Assembly: GCA_049890035.1 (NCBI GenBank)
Contig: JBMHCG010000037.1
Span: 17,139-81,138 of the forward strand
Origin: UBA11891 sp049890035
Lineage (GTDB): Bacteria > Bacteroidota > Bacteroidia > Flavobacteriales > Flavobacteriaceae
Direction of reading: 5' to 3'
DNA length: 64,000 nt
In this document: one piece after another, positions 9,117 through 17,150 of the stretch
How the letters are laid out: each line of letters starts with the position of its first letter
Position numbering within the stretch: the stretch's first letter is position 1
Made by a program: the position numbers and the translations under genes
The notes under the pieces: model-generated
The model's database searches: none
Seen by the model: only the letters and a program-made list of their open reading frames with translations
Told to the model about the DNA's origin: nothing

Positions 9117-10247
9117 TTATTTATTAATGGCACTACACCCAACTCTGTTGGTAATTTCAACAACTTTAGTGGGTGGCAAGTTATCGTTTCTTTGGATCAA
9201 TTCCGCGACCATGTTTCGAGCGACGATGTCAATGGCCTCTCGAGCGGTTGACTGCTCTTGTAAAGCGGCAGGTCGTCCTATATCGGCTGCTTCACGAACG
9301 CTTTGTATCAAAGGCAGTGCCCCCAGAAAGGGAACTTTTTTATCGGCAGCCAAGTACTCTGCCCCACGTTCTCCAAAAATAAAGTATTTGTTATCGGGTA
9401 GCTCTGCAGGAGTGAAATAGGCCATATTTTCGACTATACCCAAGATGGGGACATTGATATTTTCTTGTTGAAACATGGCGATTCCCTTTCGAGCATCAGC
9501 CAATGCCACACTTTGGGGGGTACTGACTACCACAGCTCCATTCAAAGGCAGCGATTGAACGATACTTAAATGAATATCTCCGGTTCCTGGAGGTAAATCA
9601 ATCAACAAGAAATCGAGTTCGCCCCAAGCGGCATCAAAAATAAGCTGATTGAGTGCTTTGGTTGCCATGGGACCGCGCCAAATAACAGCCTGTTCGGGTT
9701 TGGTAAAAAAGCCAATCGATAAGACTTTAACACCATAGTTTTCAATGGGCTCCATTTTAGAAGCACCTGCTACTTGAACCGATAAAGGGCGCGCACCCTC
9801 CATATCAAACATCATCGGAATGGAGGGGCCATAAATATCTGCATCCAGCACTCCTACTTTACATCCCATCTGAGCCAAGGCAACAGCTACATTGGCCGTC
9901 ACAGTCGATTTTCCCACCCCGCCTTTACCGGAGGAAATGGCAATGATCGAATCGATACCGGGCACCTCTTTACCTTGTATGGGTGGCTGAATGGGTTTCT
10001 TGTCTACAGTAGCGTTGATCTTAATTTTTGCTTTTGCGTAAACCTGCTGATGCAAGGTTTTTAAAATCGTAACTTCTAATTTTTTGCGGGCTTGCAGACT
10101 GGGATTCTGTAAAACAATATCCAAATCAATTTCATCGCCAAAAATCATAACGTTTTTAAGGACCCCTGAATCAACCAGATTCCCTCCTTCACCAGGAGCA
10201 CTGATAGTTTTAAGGGCTTGAATGACTTGGTCTTTTGTGATTTTCAT
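9117..10247 (-). CDS. mrp: Mrp/ApbC family Fe-S cluster carrier ATPase
   Basis: P-loop ATPase that carries Fe-S clusters to apo-enzymes in the cytoplasm. The 376-residue protein has an N-terminal DUF59/MIP18-like domain (ITKDQVIQALKTISAPG), then the deviant Walker A GKGGVGKST near residue 110, the LDADIYGPSIPMM switch and LLIDLPPGTGDIHL. At the place where enterobacterial ApbC has a CxxC pair, this protein reads MAYFTPAELPDNKYFIFG and lacks both cysteines, as other Bacteroidota members do in my recollection. The reading frame is open upstream to 10343, but that part overlaps the neighbouring gene; the ATG at 10247 has a TATATTTG box 17 bases upstream and matches the family N-terminus (MKITKDQV). 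Confidence 0.94.
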   Translation of the reverse strand: MKITKDQVIQALKTISAPGEGGNLVDSGVLKNVMIFGDEIDLDIVLQNPSLQARKKLEVTILKTLHQQVYAKAKIKINATVDKKPIQPPIQGKEVPGIDSIIAISSGKGGVGKSTVTANVAVALAQMGCKVGVLDADIYGPSIPMMFDMEGARPLSVQVAGASKMEPIENYGVKVLSIGFFTKPEQAVIWRGPMATKALNQLIFDAAWGELDFLLIDLPPGTGDIHLSIVQSLPLNGAVVVSTPQSVALADARKGIAMFQQENINVPILGIVENMAYFTPAELPDNKYFIFGERGAEYLAADKKVPFLGALPLIQSVREAADIGRPAALQEQSTAREAIDIVARNMVAELIQRNDNLPPTKVVEITNRVGCSAINK

Positions 10248-10264
10248 TTTCAGGCAAATTCGTA

Positions 10265-10272
10265 CAAATATA
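10265..10272 (-). promoter_or_regulatory. -7 promoter box for mrp-nfu-fdx
   Basis: TATATTTG on the minus strand, 17 bases before the mrp ATG, a perfect TAnnTTTG match. It lies in the 50-base gap after the alkyltransferase-like gene and supports the ATG at 10247 over the longer open frame. Confidence 0.6.
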
Positions 10273-10297
10273 CTTTGGGAATGGGAGATAGAAAAAC

Positions 10298-10657
10298 TCA
10301 GCTGGGGTTTTCCCAAGGCGGAAGGTATCGGCTCGGATCCCAAAAGTAATCTTCGAAAGGATATACTTGATCGTTTCTCACAACAACGCCTTCGTTTTCG
10401 AGGAGCTGTTGCATCAGGGTGCTCCCCTGAAAATGGTGTTTCCCCGTTAGCAACCCCACACGATTGACCACACGGTGCGCAGGAATGGTAGGGTCTTGGT
10501 GGGCAGCGTTCATGGCCCAGCCTACCATACGGGCACTTTGTGGGGCACCTAAGTAACGGCCTATAGCACCGTAATTAGAAACCCTTCCTTCGGGTATTTG
10601 CCGGACAACGGTATACACATGATGAAAAAAATTCAAGGTTTGGGGTTGGAGGTTCAT
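10298..10657 (-). CDS. Alkyltransferase-like protein (MGMT fold, no acceptor Cys)
   Basis: Resembles the DNA-binding domain of O6-alkylguanine-DNA alkyltransferase. The fold motifs are present: GRVSNYGAIGRYLGAPQSAR (helix-turn-helix with Tyr and Arg finger, about residues 24-43) and VGWAMNA. The active-site PCHRV of true alkyltransferases reads PAHRVVN near residue 68, so the alkyl-acceptor cysteine is Ala. Proteins of this kind (ATL) bind O6-alkylguanine lesions and recruit nucleotide excision repair instead of repairing directly. At 119 residues it lacks the N-terminal domain of full Ogt. Its ATG overlaps the trmB stop by four bases, so it is translationally coupled to trmB. Confidence 0.88.
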   Translation of the reverse strand: MNLQPQTLNFFHHVYTVVRQIPEGRVSNYGAIGRYLGAPQSARMVGWAMNAAHQDPTIPAHRVVNRVGLLTGKHHFQGSTLMQQLLENEGVVVRNDQVYPFEDYFWDPSRYLPPWENPS

Positions 10658-11325
10658 CGGTGGTGAAACTTTAAGTAGGTTATGGGTTTGCCTTGCTCCA
10701 AAAACAATTGTTCATAAAAAGTCTGAATGGCAGTGGCTTCTTCTGGTGCATGGAGATTATTGTATATGTCGTGATGGGCGTAGGCAATTTCAAACGAGGC
10801 ATCTTCTAGAATGCCAAGTGTGTACCCGTGTAAAAATTCACTATCTGTTTTGAGGTGGATGGAGCCCTGTGGTACAAGGACTTTTTGATACGTCTCCAAC
10901 AGCAAAGGGTGTGTTAGTCGGTGTTTGGCTCTTTTGAATTTGATTTGTGGATCGGGAAAGGTAATCCAGATTTCACTGACTTCCCCGGGAGCAAAAACCT
11001 GTGAAAGCAACTCTATCTGGGTGCGAACAAAAGCAACATTAGGCAGTTGTTTTTCTTGTGTAGTTTTGGCACCCCGCCAAAATCGAGCCCCTTTGATGTC
11101 GATGCCAATGTAATTCTGCTGGGGGTATTTTTCTGCCAAATGAACGGTATACTCTCCTTTACCACAACCCAATTCCAAGACCAACGGATGGTCGTTTTTA
11201 AAAAAAGCAGACCAACGCCCTTTCCATTCAAAAGTGTTGCTTTCTAAAACGGCTCGTGTGGGTTGAATAACATGCGCAAAAGTCTCGTTTTCGCGGAATC
11301 GTTTGAGTTTGTTTTTACTGCCCAT
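10654..11325 (-). CDS. trmB: tRNA (guanine-N7-)-methyltransferase
   Basis: S-adenosylmethionine-dependent enzyme that forms 7-methylguanosine at position 46 of tRNA. The 223-residue protein carries the SAM-binding LVLELGCGKGEYTVHLA near residue 50, NYIGIDIKGARFWRGA with the acidic SAM contact, the substrate motif ITFPDPQIKFKRAKHRLTHP (PDP.xK.RH variant) and a final TYLKFHH-type end. All family motifs are intact. First gene of a run with the alkyltransferase-like gene; a TAATTTTG box four bases before the ATG predicts a leaderless transcript. Confidence 0.95.
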   Translation of the reverse strand: MGSKNKLKRFRENETFAHVIQPTRAVLESNTFEWKGRWSAFFKNDHPLVLELGCGKGEYTVHLAEKYPQQNYIGIDIKGARFWRGAKTTQEKQLPNVAFVRTQIELLSQVFAPGEVSEIWITFPDPQIKFKRAKHRLTHPLLLETYQKVLVPQGSIHLKTDSEFLHGYTLGILEDASFEIAYAHHDIYNNLHAPEEATAIQTFYEQLFLEQGKPITYLKFHHR

Positions 11326-11329
11326 TGGA

Positions 11330-11337
11330 CAAAATTA
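11330..11337 (-). promoter_or_regulatory. -7 promoter box for trmB
   Basis: TAATTTTG on the minus strand, four bases upstream of the trmB ATG. This spacing places the start of transcription on the start codon. Confidence 0.55.
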
Positions 11338-11364
11338 CGAAGAATGATCGGAGGGTGAAAGCCT

Positions 11365-12411
11365 TTATTCAGTGTGTATATGAAGGGAAAAAGAAAATTC
11401 AGAACCCACACCTAGCGCGCTGTTTACAGAGAGTTTTTCTTGATGGGCTTCGATTATGTGTTTGACGATTGCCAAGCCCAAACCCGAACCGCCTTGTTTT
11501 CGATTCCCTGACTTATCGACTCGATAAAAACGTTCAAACAAACGGGGTAAATGGGTGTCTTCAATGCCTTCACCATTATCCCGTACTGTAACGACCACCT
11601 TTTGATCGTTTACTAATGAAAAACCAACTTCTGTCATGCCGTTTTTTATCCCATATTTGAGTGAATTGACAATAAGATTGGTCATGACCTGCATAATTCG
11701 TTCTTGATCGGCACGCACCCAGATTGGATCGGGATAGGGTTGGTCAAATCGCATGCTGATGTTATATTTTTCAGCTTGCATTTCCAACAACTCAAAGACA
11801 TTTCGTACCAATTCAACCAAATCGAAGGATTCGATCTCCAAATTTTGAACCCCAGCCTCGAATTGGGTGATGAGATCCAAATCGCGAATGATATAAATCA
11901 GACGTTCGACTCCTTTGGCGGCTCTATTTAAATATTTTTTTCTGATTTTTTTGTCTTTAATGGCACCGTCGACCAGTGTGAGAATGTAGCCTTGAATCGT
12001 AAACAAGGGAGTTTTTAATTCATGGGAAATGTTCCCGATAAATTCTTTCCGATAAATTTCACGTTCCTTCAATAATTCTATTTCTAGTTTTTGGTCGGAC
12101 GTATACTTTTGCAAGCCCTCGGTCATGGAAACGACATCCGAAGCCACGGATTTTTCGAATTGTGTATGATCTGCGGGAAACAAATTTTTGTACAAGGCAC
12201 TAACTTGATGGTGGATGAATTTTTCGATTCGACTAGAAATCAAAAAGTATGAAAACAGTCCACTGAGGAAAGCGATGCCAGTGACACCCGCATAATAGAA
12301 TCCAGTAACACTTTCCAGAGGCAGCAACAACAAGGCTAGCAACTGAAGAAGCAATACAACAACGGCAATAAAAAAGGCTATTTGAAAGGCAAGAGAGGAA
12401 TTTTTAAACAC
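11365..12411 (-). CDS. Sensor histidine kinase, PhoR-like
   Basis: Membrane histidine kinase of a two-component system. From the GTG at 12411 it has 348 residues: two adjacent membrane helices at about residues 8-30 and 35-57 with almost no periplasmic loop, a short coiled linker, the H-box SHELKTPLFTIQGYI (phospho-accepting His), the N-box LIVNSLKYG, the DNGEGIE and GSGLGLAIVKHIIEAH ATP-binding boxes. With no large sensor domain it may sense within the membrane or through a partner. The frame stays open to 12540, but that part lies inside the regulator gene; GTG sits ten bases after the regulator stop, giving a regular operon. Phosphate control is a guess from similarity to PhoR. Confidence 0.9.
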   Translation of the reverse strand: MFKNSSLAFQIAFFIAVVVLLLQLLALLLLPLESVTGFYYAGVTGIAFLSGLFSYFLISSRIEKFIHHQVSALYKNLFPADHTQFEKSVASDVVSMTEGLQKYTSDQKLEIELLKEREIYRKEFIGNISHELKTPLFTIQGYILTLVDGAIKDKKIRKKYLNRAAKGVERLIYIIRDLDLITQFEAGVQNLEIESFDLVELVRNVFELLEMQAEKYNISMRFDQPYPDPIWVRADQERIMQVMTNLIVNSLKYGIKNGMTEVGFSLVNDQKVVVTVRDNGEGIEDTHLPRLFERFYRVDKSGNRKQGGSGLGLAIVKHIIEAHQEKLSVNSALGVGSEFSFSLHIHTE

Positions 12412-12421
12412 GTTAAAGGCG

Positions 12422-13108
12422 TTATTGGTTTTCGAATTTATACCCGACTCCTTTAACTGTTTTAAAGTATTGATCCCCAATTTTTTCGCGCAGTTTTCGG
12501 ATGTGAACGTCAATCGTACGATCCCCCACCACAACGTCACTTCCCCAAATTTTTTCCATTATTTTTTCTCGTTTGTGCACCTTACCTGGGCGGGAGGCAA
12601 GAAGAAATAACAACTCAAATTCTTTGCGTGGAAGAGTCAAGGACTTGGATTCCTTGGTAACTTTATAGGCCTCGCGATCAATGGTTAAATCACCATAGTT
12701 CAGCATCGAAGGCGTGGTATCCGTATTTTTAAAACGACGTAGGAGTCCTTTTACTTTTGACAGGAGTACTTTTGGCTTGATGGGTTTGGTCACATAGTCA
12801 TCAGCCCCCGCATCAAAAGCTGCTACATAGGAAAAGTCTTCGCCACGGGCAGTCAAAAACATCACAACGGTGGTTTGTAATTTGGGGTTTTTGCGCAAAA
12901 CTTCACAGGCGGAGATGCCATCCATATTTGGCATCATGATATCCATAATAATCAGATGCGGGAGAATCTCTTCTGCTTTTCTAACTGCGATTTCTCCGTC
13001 TTTGGCTTCAAAAACTTGATAGCCTTCATTGGATAAGTTATAGCCAATGATCTCCCGTATATCGGGTTCGTCATCTACCAATAAAATCTTAATGTCGCTT
13101 TTTTTCAT
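12422..13108 (-). CDS. OmpR/PhoB-family response regulator
   Basis: Two-domain DNA-binding response regulator of 228 residues. The receiver domain has the acidic pair DDEPD (residues 11-15), the phospho-acceptor Asp in IIMDIMMPNMDG near residue 56, the LTARGE switch Thr and the conserved Lys in YVTKPIKP. The winged-helix effector domain ends with RTIDVHIRKLREKIGD and FKTVKGVGYKF, the standard OmpR/PhoB DNA-contact helix and wing. Ten bases separate it from the kinase gene, so the two form a pair. Sequence does not tell which promoters it controls. Confidence 0.93.
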   Translation of the reverse strand: MKKSDIKILLVDDEPDIREIIGYNLSNEGYQVFEAKDGEIAVRKAEEILPHLIIMDIMMPNMDGISACEVLRKNPKLQTTVVMFLTARGEDFSYVAAFDAGADDYVTKPIKPKVLLSKVKGLLRRFKNTDTTPSMLNYGDLTIDREAYKVTKESKSLTLPRKEFELLFLLASRPGKVHKREKIMEKIWGSDVVVGDRTIDVHIRKLREKIGDQYFKTVKGVGYKFENQ

Positions 13109-13437
13109 GATAGCAATTTCTATTCTTCATAAAACCAAATGAAAAACTATTTGTTTAAAAATATTTACACTATAAAAATACTATTTGAATGTTACCTTAT
13201 CCTTAAATTTTAGGGAAATATTGCAATTATTGAAAGTTGGTTGAGTGATGCCTGTTATTTAATCCTACCTAATTTTTTTTGGTGTTCAGAGTCTCACTTT
13301 TTTTGATTTTTTTCAGTTTTGCAACCAGTATGCGGTTTTCTCTAGCCTCCAAATGAAAGCTACCCACTCCTTTTTTTTGCACAGAACTCCATTTTACAAA
13401 GCAAAAAAATAATGTTATTTTGTGGTCGTTCGGACCT
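13109..13437. other. Long intergenic region between divergent genes
   Basis: This 329-base A+T-rich gap separates the response regulator (leftward) from the sorting-domain gene (rightward). On the minus strand two near-match boxes, TATTTTTA at 13163-13156 and 13180-13173, could serve the regulator. On the plus strand TATTTTG at 13416-13422 (one base short of TAnnTTTG) could serve the sorting-domain gene. A minus-strand open frame at 13269-13550 looks accidental. I see no RNA gene or repeat. Confidence 0.4.
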
Positions 13438-13788
13438 ATGATGAGACAGAACCACATATCGTATAAAATCTTCCTTTTTGGAGCCTTATTTTTAGTGAGC
13501 CATACTGTCATGGCAACGCAGGACCTATCCGATCCATTCCCAGCCAACAAACAACCCCAATTGGCATTCGCAATCTATCCCAATCCCTGGGAACAGGGTC
13601 CACTGTATATTCAATGCCCTAGCGACAACCCCAAACAAATTTCGATTTACAACGTCATGGGGGAATTAATATACCAACAAATCACGCAAGAAGACCAGAT
13701 TGATCTCCCCGGCTTGGAAACGGGTATCTATCTGATCCAAGTAACCCAAGATCAAAAAACAGGTATCCAACGACTTGTTGTAAAATAA
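13438..13788 (+). CDS. Small secreted protein consisting mainly of a T9SS type A sorting domain
   Basis: A 116-residue exported protein. A signal peptide (FLFGALFLVSHTVMA) covers about residues 1-26, then only some 18 residues lie before a type A T9SS sorting domain: FAIYPNPWEQGPLYIQ, QISIYNVMGELIY, LPGLETGIYLIQV and a final QRLVVK, the usual wording of the Por secretion tail. Type IX substrates normally carry a large cargo in front of this domain; here there is none. The start is ATG 13438 or 13441; an in-frame TTG at 13420 is less likely. Its stop codon is followed at once by the ATG of the LuxE-like gene, so the two are translationally coupled. Function unknown. Confidence 0.85.
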   Translation: MMRQNHISYKIFLFGALFLVSHTVMATQDLSDPFPANKQPQLAFAIYPNPWEQGPLYIQCPSDNPKQISIYNVMGELIYQQITQEDQIDLPGLETGIYLIQVTQDQKTGIQRLVVK

Positions 13789-14796
13789 ATGGACGCACTT
13801 CCTTTCTCAACCCTCGTGAATATCAAAACCCAATATGATTTTGAAGAAGCTGCCCTGCTTACATTCGCCAGACAATTTGCATTTAATCCCGTTTACCGAG
13901 CCTACTGTGACTTAATCAATTGCCCTCCTTCTAGCGTTAGTAGCATCGAGACGATACCTTTCTTACCCCTTTCGCTATTTAAAACCCGGCGTATTGTCAC
14001 TCAAGAAAAAGCAATTGAATGTATTTTTCGCTCCAGTGGAACTACGGATGCCAGCCCTTCCCAACATTATATCACCGATCTTGGTCTGTATGAAGCCAGT
14101 TTTCGCACCGCCTTTCATTTTCATTATGGTGCTCCCAAAGATTGGGTTGTATTGGCATTACTTCCCTCCTATCTAGAACGCAAAGACGCTTCTTTGGTCT
14201 ATATGGTAGCCGATCTCATTCAGCAAACTAAACGAAAAGAAAGTGGGTTTTACTTGACTGATTTTGATGCTTTATCCCAACAGTTACAAAAACTAGAAGC
14301 CCAAGGACAGCAAACCTTATTAATCGGTGTTTCTTTTGCACTGTTGGATTTTGCGGCAGCACACCCACAAAACTTACACCATACCGTGGTGATGGAAACA
14401 GGCGGCATGAAAGGCCGAAGGAAAGAGTTGATTCGCAATGAATTACATAGAATATTAAAAGATCAATTAGGTTGTCAAGCCGTTCACTCTGAGTATGGAA
14501 TGACAGAGTTGCTATCACAAGCCTATGCCAAAGAAAAAGGGGTCTTTGTTCCTCCTCCTTGGATGCAGGTCTTGGTTCGCGATCCCTCGGATCCTTTCTC
14601 ATACCTCTCCAACCAACAAACAGGCGGTCTGAATATCATTGATTTAGCCAACCAAAATAGCTGTTCTTTTGTATCGACGCAAGATATGGGTAAACGCTAC
14701 AACGACGGTTCCTTTGAGGTGCTTGGCCGCTTTGATGCAGCAGAAGTAAGGGGGTGCAATTTAATGGTCGGAGCGACTACACCCGACAAAGTATAA
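13789..14796 (+). CDS. LuxE-like acyl-protein synthetase / adenylating enzyme
   Basis: A 335-residue cytoplasmic protein related to LuxE, the fatty-acid-activating subunit of the bioluminescence reductase, and more distantly to ANL-superfamily ligases. Visible motifs are FRSSGTTDASPSQH near residues 82-95 (the SGTT ATP-phosphate loop), METGGMKGRRKEL near 203 and HSEYGMTELLSQAY near 231 (the YGMTE adenylate motif). It should activate an acyl chain or other carboxylate as AMP ester and perhaps transfer it to protein. No luxA/B/C/D genes are present, so it is not part of a light-emission system. It starts directly after the sorting-domain gene and its 3' end overlaps tyrS by 20 bases tail to tail. 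The substrate is unknown. Confidence 0.82.
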   Translation: MDALPFSTLVNIKTQYDFEEAALLTFARQFAFNPVYRAYCDLINCPPSSVSSIETIPFLPLSLFKTRRIVTQEKAIECIFRSSGTTDASPSQHYITDLGLYEASFRTAFHFHYGAPKDWVVLALLPSYLERKDASLVYMVADLIQQTKRKESGFYLTDFDALSQQLQKLEAQGQQTLLIGVSFALLDFAAAHPQNLHHTVVMETGGMKGRRKELIRNELHRILKDQLGCQAVHSEYGMTELLSQAYAKEKGVFVPPPWMQVLVRDPSDPFSYLSNQQTGGLNIIDLANQNSCSFVSTQDMGKRYNDGSFEVLGRFDAAEVRGCNLMVGATTPDKV

Positions 14797-16072
14797 AGTA
14801 ATTCTTTTTACCGCGCTGTAACAACACATAGTTTTCCGCAACCAAGTCCGCCTCTGTAATTTGATAGGATTCGTTTACTTTCTTCTTGTTTACCGAGATT
14901 GAGTTTTCTTTCAGTGCCCGTCGCGCTTCCCCGTTCGAAGCCAAAAACTCAGTTTCTCCAGCCAATGCACCGATCATATCCAAACCCTCTTTGAACCGTG
15001 AAGCGGCAATTTCTGCCTGGGGTACCCCTTCGAAAATATCAAGAAATGTTTGTGAATCGAGTGCTTTCAAGTCTGCTTCAGTGGATTTGCCAAACAAGAT
15101 TGAAGAGGCCTTCTCAGCAGTTGCCAACGCATCGGGACCATGAATCAAGTCGGTTACTGAAGCAGCCAATTTCTTTTGAAGCACACGCAGGTGGGGAGCT
15201 TCTTCGTGGACTGCAATCAAGGTGGTAACTTCTTCTTGGGTTAAAAAAGTAAAGATCTTGATGTAACTCTTGGCATCTTCATCAGAGGTGTTAAGCCAAT
15301 ACTGATAAAATTTATAGGGGGATGTTCGTTTTTTGTCCAGCCAGACATTGCCCCCTTCTGTTTTTCCAAATTTGGTCCCGTCAGCTTTGGTGATCAAAGG
15401 GCAGGTAATGGCGAATGCTTTCCCTGCAGCTTTGCGTCGAATGAGTTCTGTCCCTGTGGTAATATTACCCCACTGATCACTGCCTCCCATTTGGAGTTTG
15501 CAATCTAGGGTTTCGTATAAGTGAAGAAAATCATATCCCTGTAACAATTGATAGGTAAACTCGGTAAAGGACATGCCTATTTTTGACTCAGCTCCCAAGC
15601 GTTTTTTTACTGAATCTTTAGCCATCATGTAATTTACGGTAAGATGTTTTCCTATGTCTCGGGAAAAATCAATAAGGCTGTAGTCTTTCATCCAGTCATA
15701 GTTATTCACTAAAACAGCTGCATTTTCGGCTGTGGTAGTAAAGTCTAGAAAACGTTCTAGTTGTTGTTGGATCCCCTCACAATTTTTCTGAAGGGTTACC
15801 GCATCCAACAAATTACGTTCGTCCGATTTTCCGGATGGGTCACCAATCATCCCTGTAGCTCCACCGACTAATGCCAGGGGCCGGTGTCCAGCACGTTGAA
15901 AGTGCATTAAGATCAGGATTTGCACCAAACTTCCGATATGTAGGGAATCTGCCGTGGGATCAAATCCAATATATCCAGTGACTTTATGGGAATTCAAATA
16001 GGCCTCGGTATCCGGCATGATATCGTGAATGAGTCCTCTCCATCGAAGTTCTTCTACAAAATTATGTGGCAT
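14777..16072 (-). CDS. tyrS: Tyrosyl-tRNA synthetase
   Basis: Class I aminoacyl-tRNA synthetase charging tRNA-Tyr. The 431-residue protein has the HIGH-like element GFDPTADSLHIGSL near residues 37-50, the LVGGATGMIGDPSGK motif, the tyrosine/tRNA-specific YDFLHLYE and QMGGSDQWGNI segment and the KMSKS-like loop KADGTKFGKTEGGN near residue 235. A C-terminal S4 RNA-binding domain (RRALKENSISVNKKKV) completes the standard bacterial architecture. The last residues extend into the 3' end of the convergent LuxE-like gene. A TATCTTTG box 17 bases upstream is the likely promoter. Confidence 0.96.
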   Translation of the reverse strand: MPHNFVEELRWRGLIHDIMPDTEAYLNSHKVTGYIGFDPTADSLHIGSLVQILILMHFQRAGHRPLALVGGATGMIGDPSGKSDERNLLDAVTLQKNCEGIQQQLERFLDFTTTAENAAVLVNNYDWMKDYSLIDFSRDIGKHLTVNYMMAKDSVKKRLGAESKIGMSFTEFTYQLLQGYDFLHLYETLDCKLQMGGSDQWGNITTGTELIRRKAAGKAFAITCPLITKADGTKFGKTEGGNVWLDKKRTSPYKFYQYWLNTSDEDAKSYIKIFTFLTQEEVTTLIAVHEEAPHLRVLQKKLAASVTDLIHGPDALATAEKASSILFGKSTEADLKALDSQTFLDIFEGVPQAEIAASRFKEGLDMIGALAGETEFLASNGEARRALKENSISVNKKKVNESYQITEADLVAENYVLLQRGKKNYFILCRV

Positions 16073-16089
16073 GAGCTAGAATTGAATCG

Positions 16090-16097
16090 CAAAGATA
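16090..16097 (-). promoter_or_regulatory. -7 promoter box for tyrS
   Basis: TATCTTTG on the minus strand, 17 bases upstream of the tyrS ATG. It shares a 76-base intergenic region with a divergent box for the epimerase gene. Confidence 0.6.
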
Positions 16098-16137
16098 TAT
16101 TTCTAGCTGCAAAGAAAAAACCGCCACTTTATTTCCT

Positions 16138-16145
16138 TAGTTTTG
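16138..16145 (+). promoter_or_regulatory. -7 promoter box for the epimerase gene
   Basis: TAGTTTTG lies three bases before ATG 16149 and nine before ATG 16155. Either start would be read from a leaderless or nearly leaderless message. Confidence 0.5.
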
Positions 16146-16148
16146 GGT

Positions 16149-17141
16149 ATGCTAATGATTTCAGGAGCCACCGGTTTTGTTGGTAGGCATTTGGTGTTGG
16201 AATTTGTGGGCTCCCAGACCCCCCTCATCGCACTCTATCGATGCCCAAACAAAAAGAAAAGCACCCTTGATTTTCTTGTAGAAAAAACCGCCAACAGGAG
16301 TCAGGTACTGGAAAAAATAGAGTGGCGCTATGCCGATTTGACGGATTGGGCTTCTTTAGAAATGGCTTTTGAAGGGGTTACCCAAGTCCTGCATTGTGCT
16401 GCTTCGGTAACCTTGTATCCTGGTTCCGAAGAAACGCTTATGAATATCAATGTACACGGAACGAAACAAATGGTCGAATTAGCCCAAAAAAGCCAAGTCG
16501 AATGGTTTGGTCACATGAGTTCAATCGCTGCCCTGGGATCGGCACCTGAAGGCAAAACCATAGACGAAAACCATCTCTGGAACAAAGAAGAATTACATTC
16601 AGACTACGCCTACACCAAGCATTTGGCAGAATTGGAAGTATGGAAAGCCTTTGAGGAAGGAATGCGAGGCTGTATCCTCAATCCGGGAGTAATACTGGGA
16701 CCCGGAACGGGAAGTAGTCCATTGGAACAGTTGGTCCAGCTAGTTCAAAAAAAAAACTGCTTGGTGACAGCAGGGAGCAGTGGATTTGTAAGTATTGATA
16801 GCGTGGTGCAAGCAACCTGCAAGGTTTATGAAAAGAAAATCCACCGCCAACGATTTATTTTAGTTTCCGAGAATTGGTCGTATCAAAATGTATGTGCTTT
16901 GATCATTAAGCATCGGAACCCACAAACCAAACTCAAATTCATTTCCTGGAAACAATTGAAAGCGATGCTTGTCCTTGAGCGATTGTTGGGTCTGTTTGGC
17001 CGCCCCCGCAAATTATCTGCTTCACTGATTCAAAGTTTGACTTCAAAAGCTACCTACAGCGGAAATAAAATTTTACAGGTAGTGGCCGATTTTACATACG
17101 ATGATTTAGAAAAAAAACTGGAAAAATGGCTTCAAGAGTAA
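16149..17141 (+). CDS. NAD-dependent epimerase/dehydratase family protein
   Basis: Extended short-chain dehydrogenase of about 330 residues. The NAD(P)-binding motif GATGFVGRH is at residues 6-14, an acidic RYADLTDW segment follows, and the catalytic pair appears as YAYTK (Tyr-x3-Lys) near residue 155 with the upstream Ser in MSSIAALGS. CILNPGVILGPGTG is the usual post-catalytic segment. The substrate is undetermined; flavobacterial homologues are generally annotated only to family level. A TTG at 16143 in the same frame overlaps the promoter box, so ATG 16149 (or 16155) is preferred. Convergent with the DUF4296 gene, nine bases apart. Confidence 0.9.
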   Translation: MLMISGATGFVGRHLVLEFVGSQTPLIALYRCPNKKKSTLDFLVEKTANRSQVLEKIEWRYADLTDWASLEMAFEGVTQVLHCAASVTLYPGSEETLMNINVHGTKQMVELAQKSQVEWFGHMSSIAALGSAPEGKTIDENHLWNKEELHSDYAYTKHLAELEVWKAFEEGMRGCILNPGVILGPGTGSSPLEQLVQLVQKKNCLVTAGSSGFVSIDSVVQATCKVYEKKIHRQRFILVSENWSYQNVCALIIKHRNPQTKLKFISWKQLKAMLVLERLLGLFGRPRKLSASLIQSLTSKATYSGNKILQVVADFTYDDLEKKLEKWLQE

Positions 17142-17150
17142 AGAATAAAA

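Noticed and set aside
10248..10343. N-terminal extension of Mrp
   Set aside because: It would cover a perfect -7 box and overlap the preceding gene; family members start at MKITKDQV.
12412..12540. N-terminal extension of the histidine kinase frame
   Set aside because: It overlaps the response-regulator gene by over 100 bases and lacks signal or membrane character; the GTG at 12411 gives a regular ten-base gap.
13269..13550. Open frame of 93 codons on the minus strand in the regulator/sorting-domain gap
   Set aside because: It overlaps the start of the sorting-domain gene, has low-complexity lysine-rich ends and no promoter box; probably accidental.
13789..14796. Bioluminescence (lux) function for the LuxE-like gene
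   Set aside because: No luciferase, reductase or thioesterase partner is present; LuxE-like proteins occur widely in non-luminous Bacteroidota.
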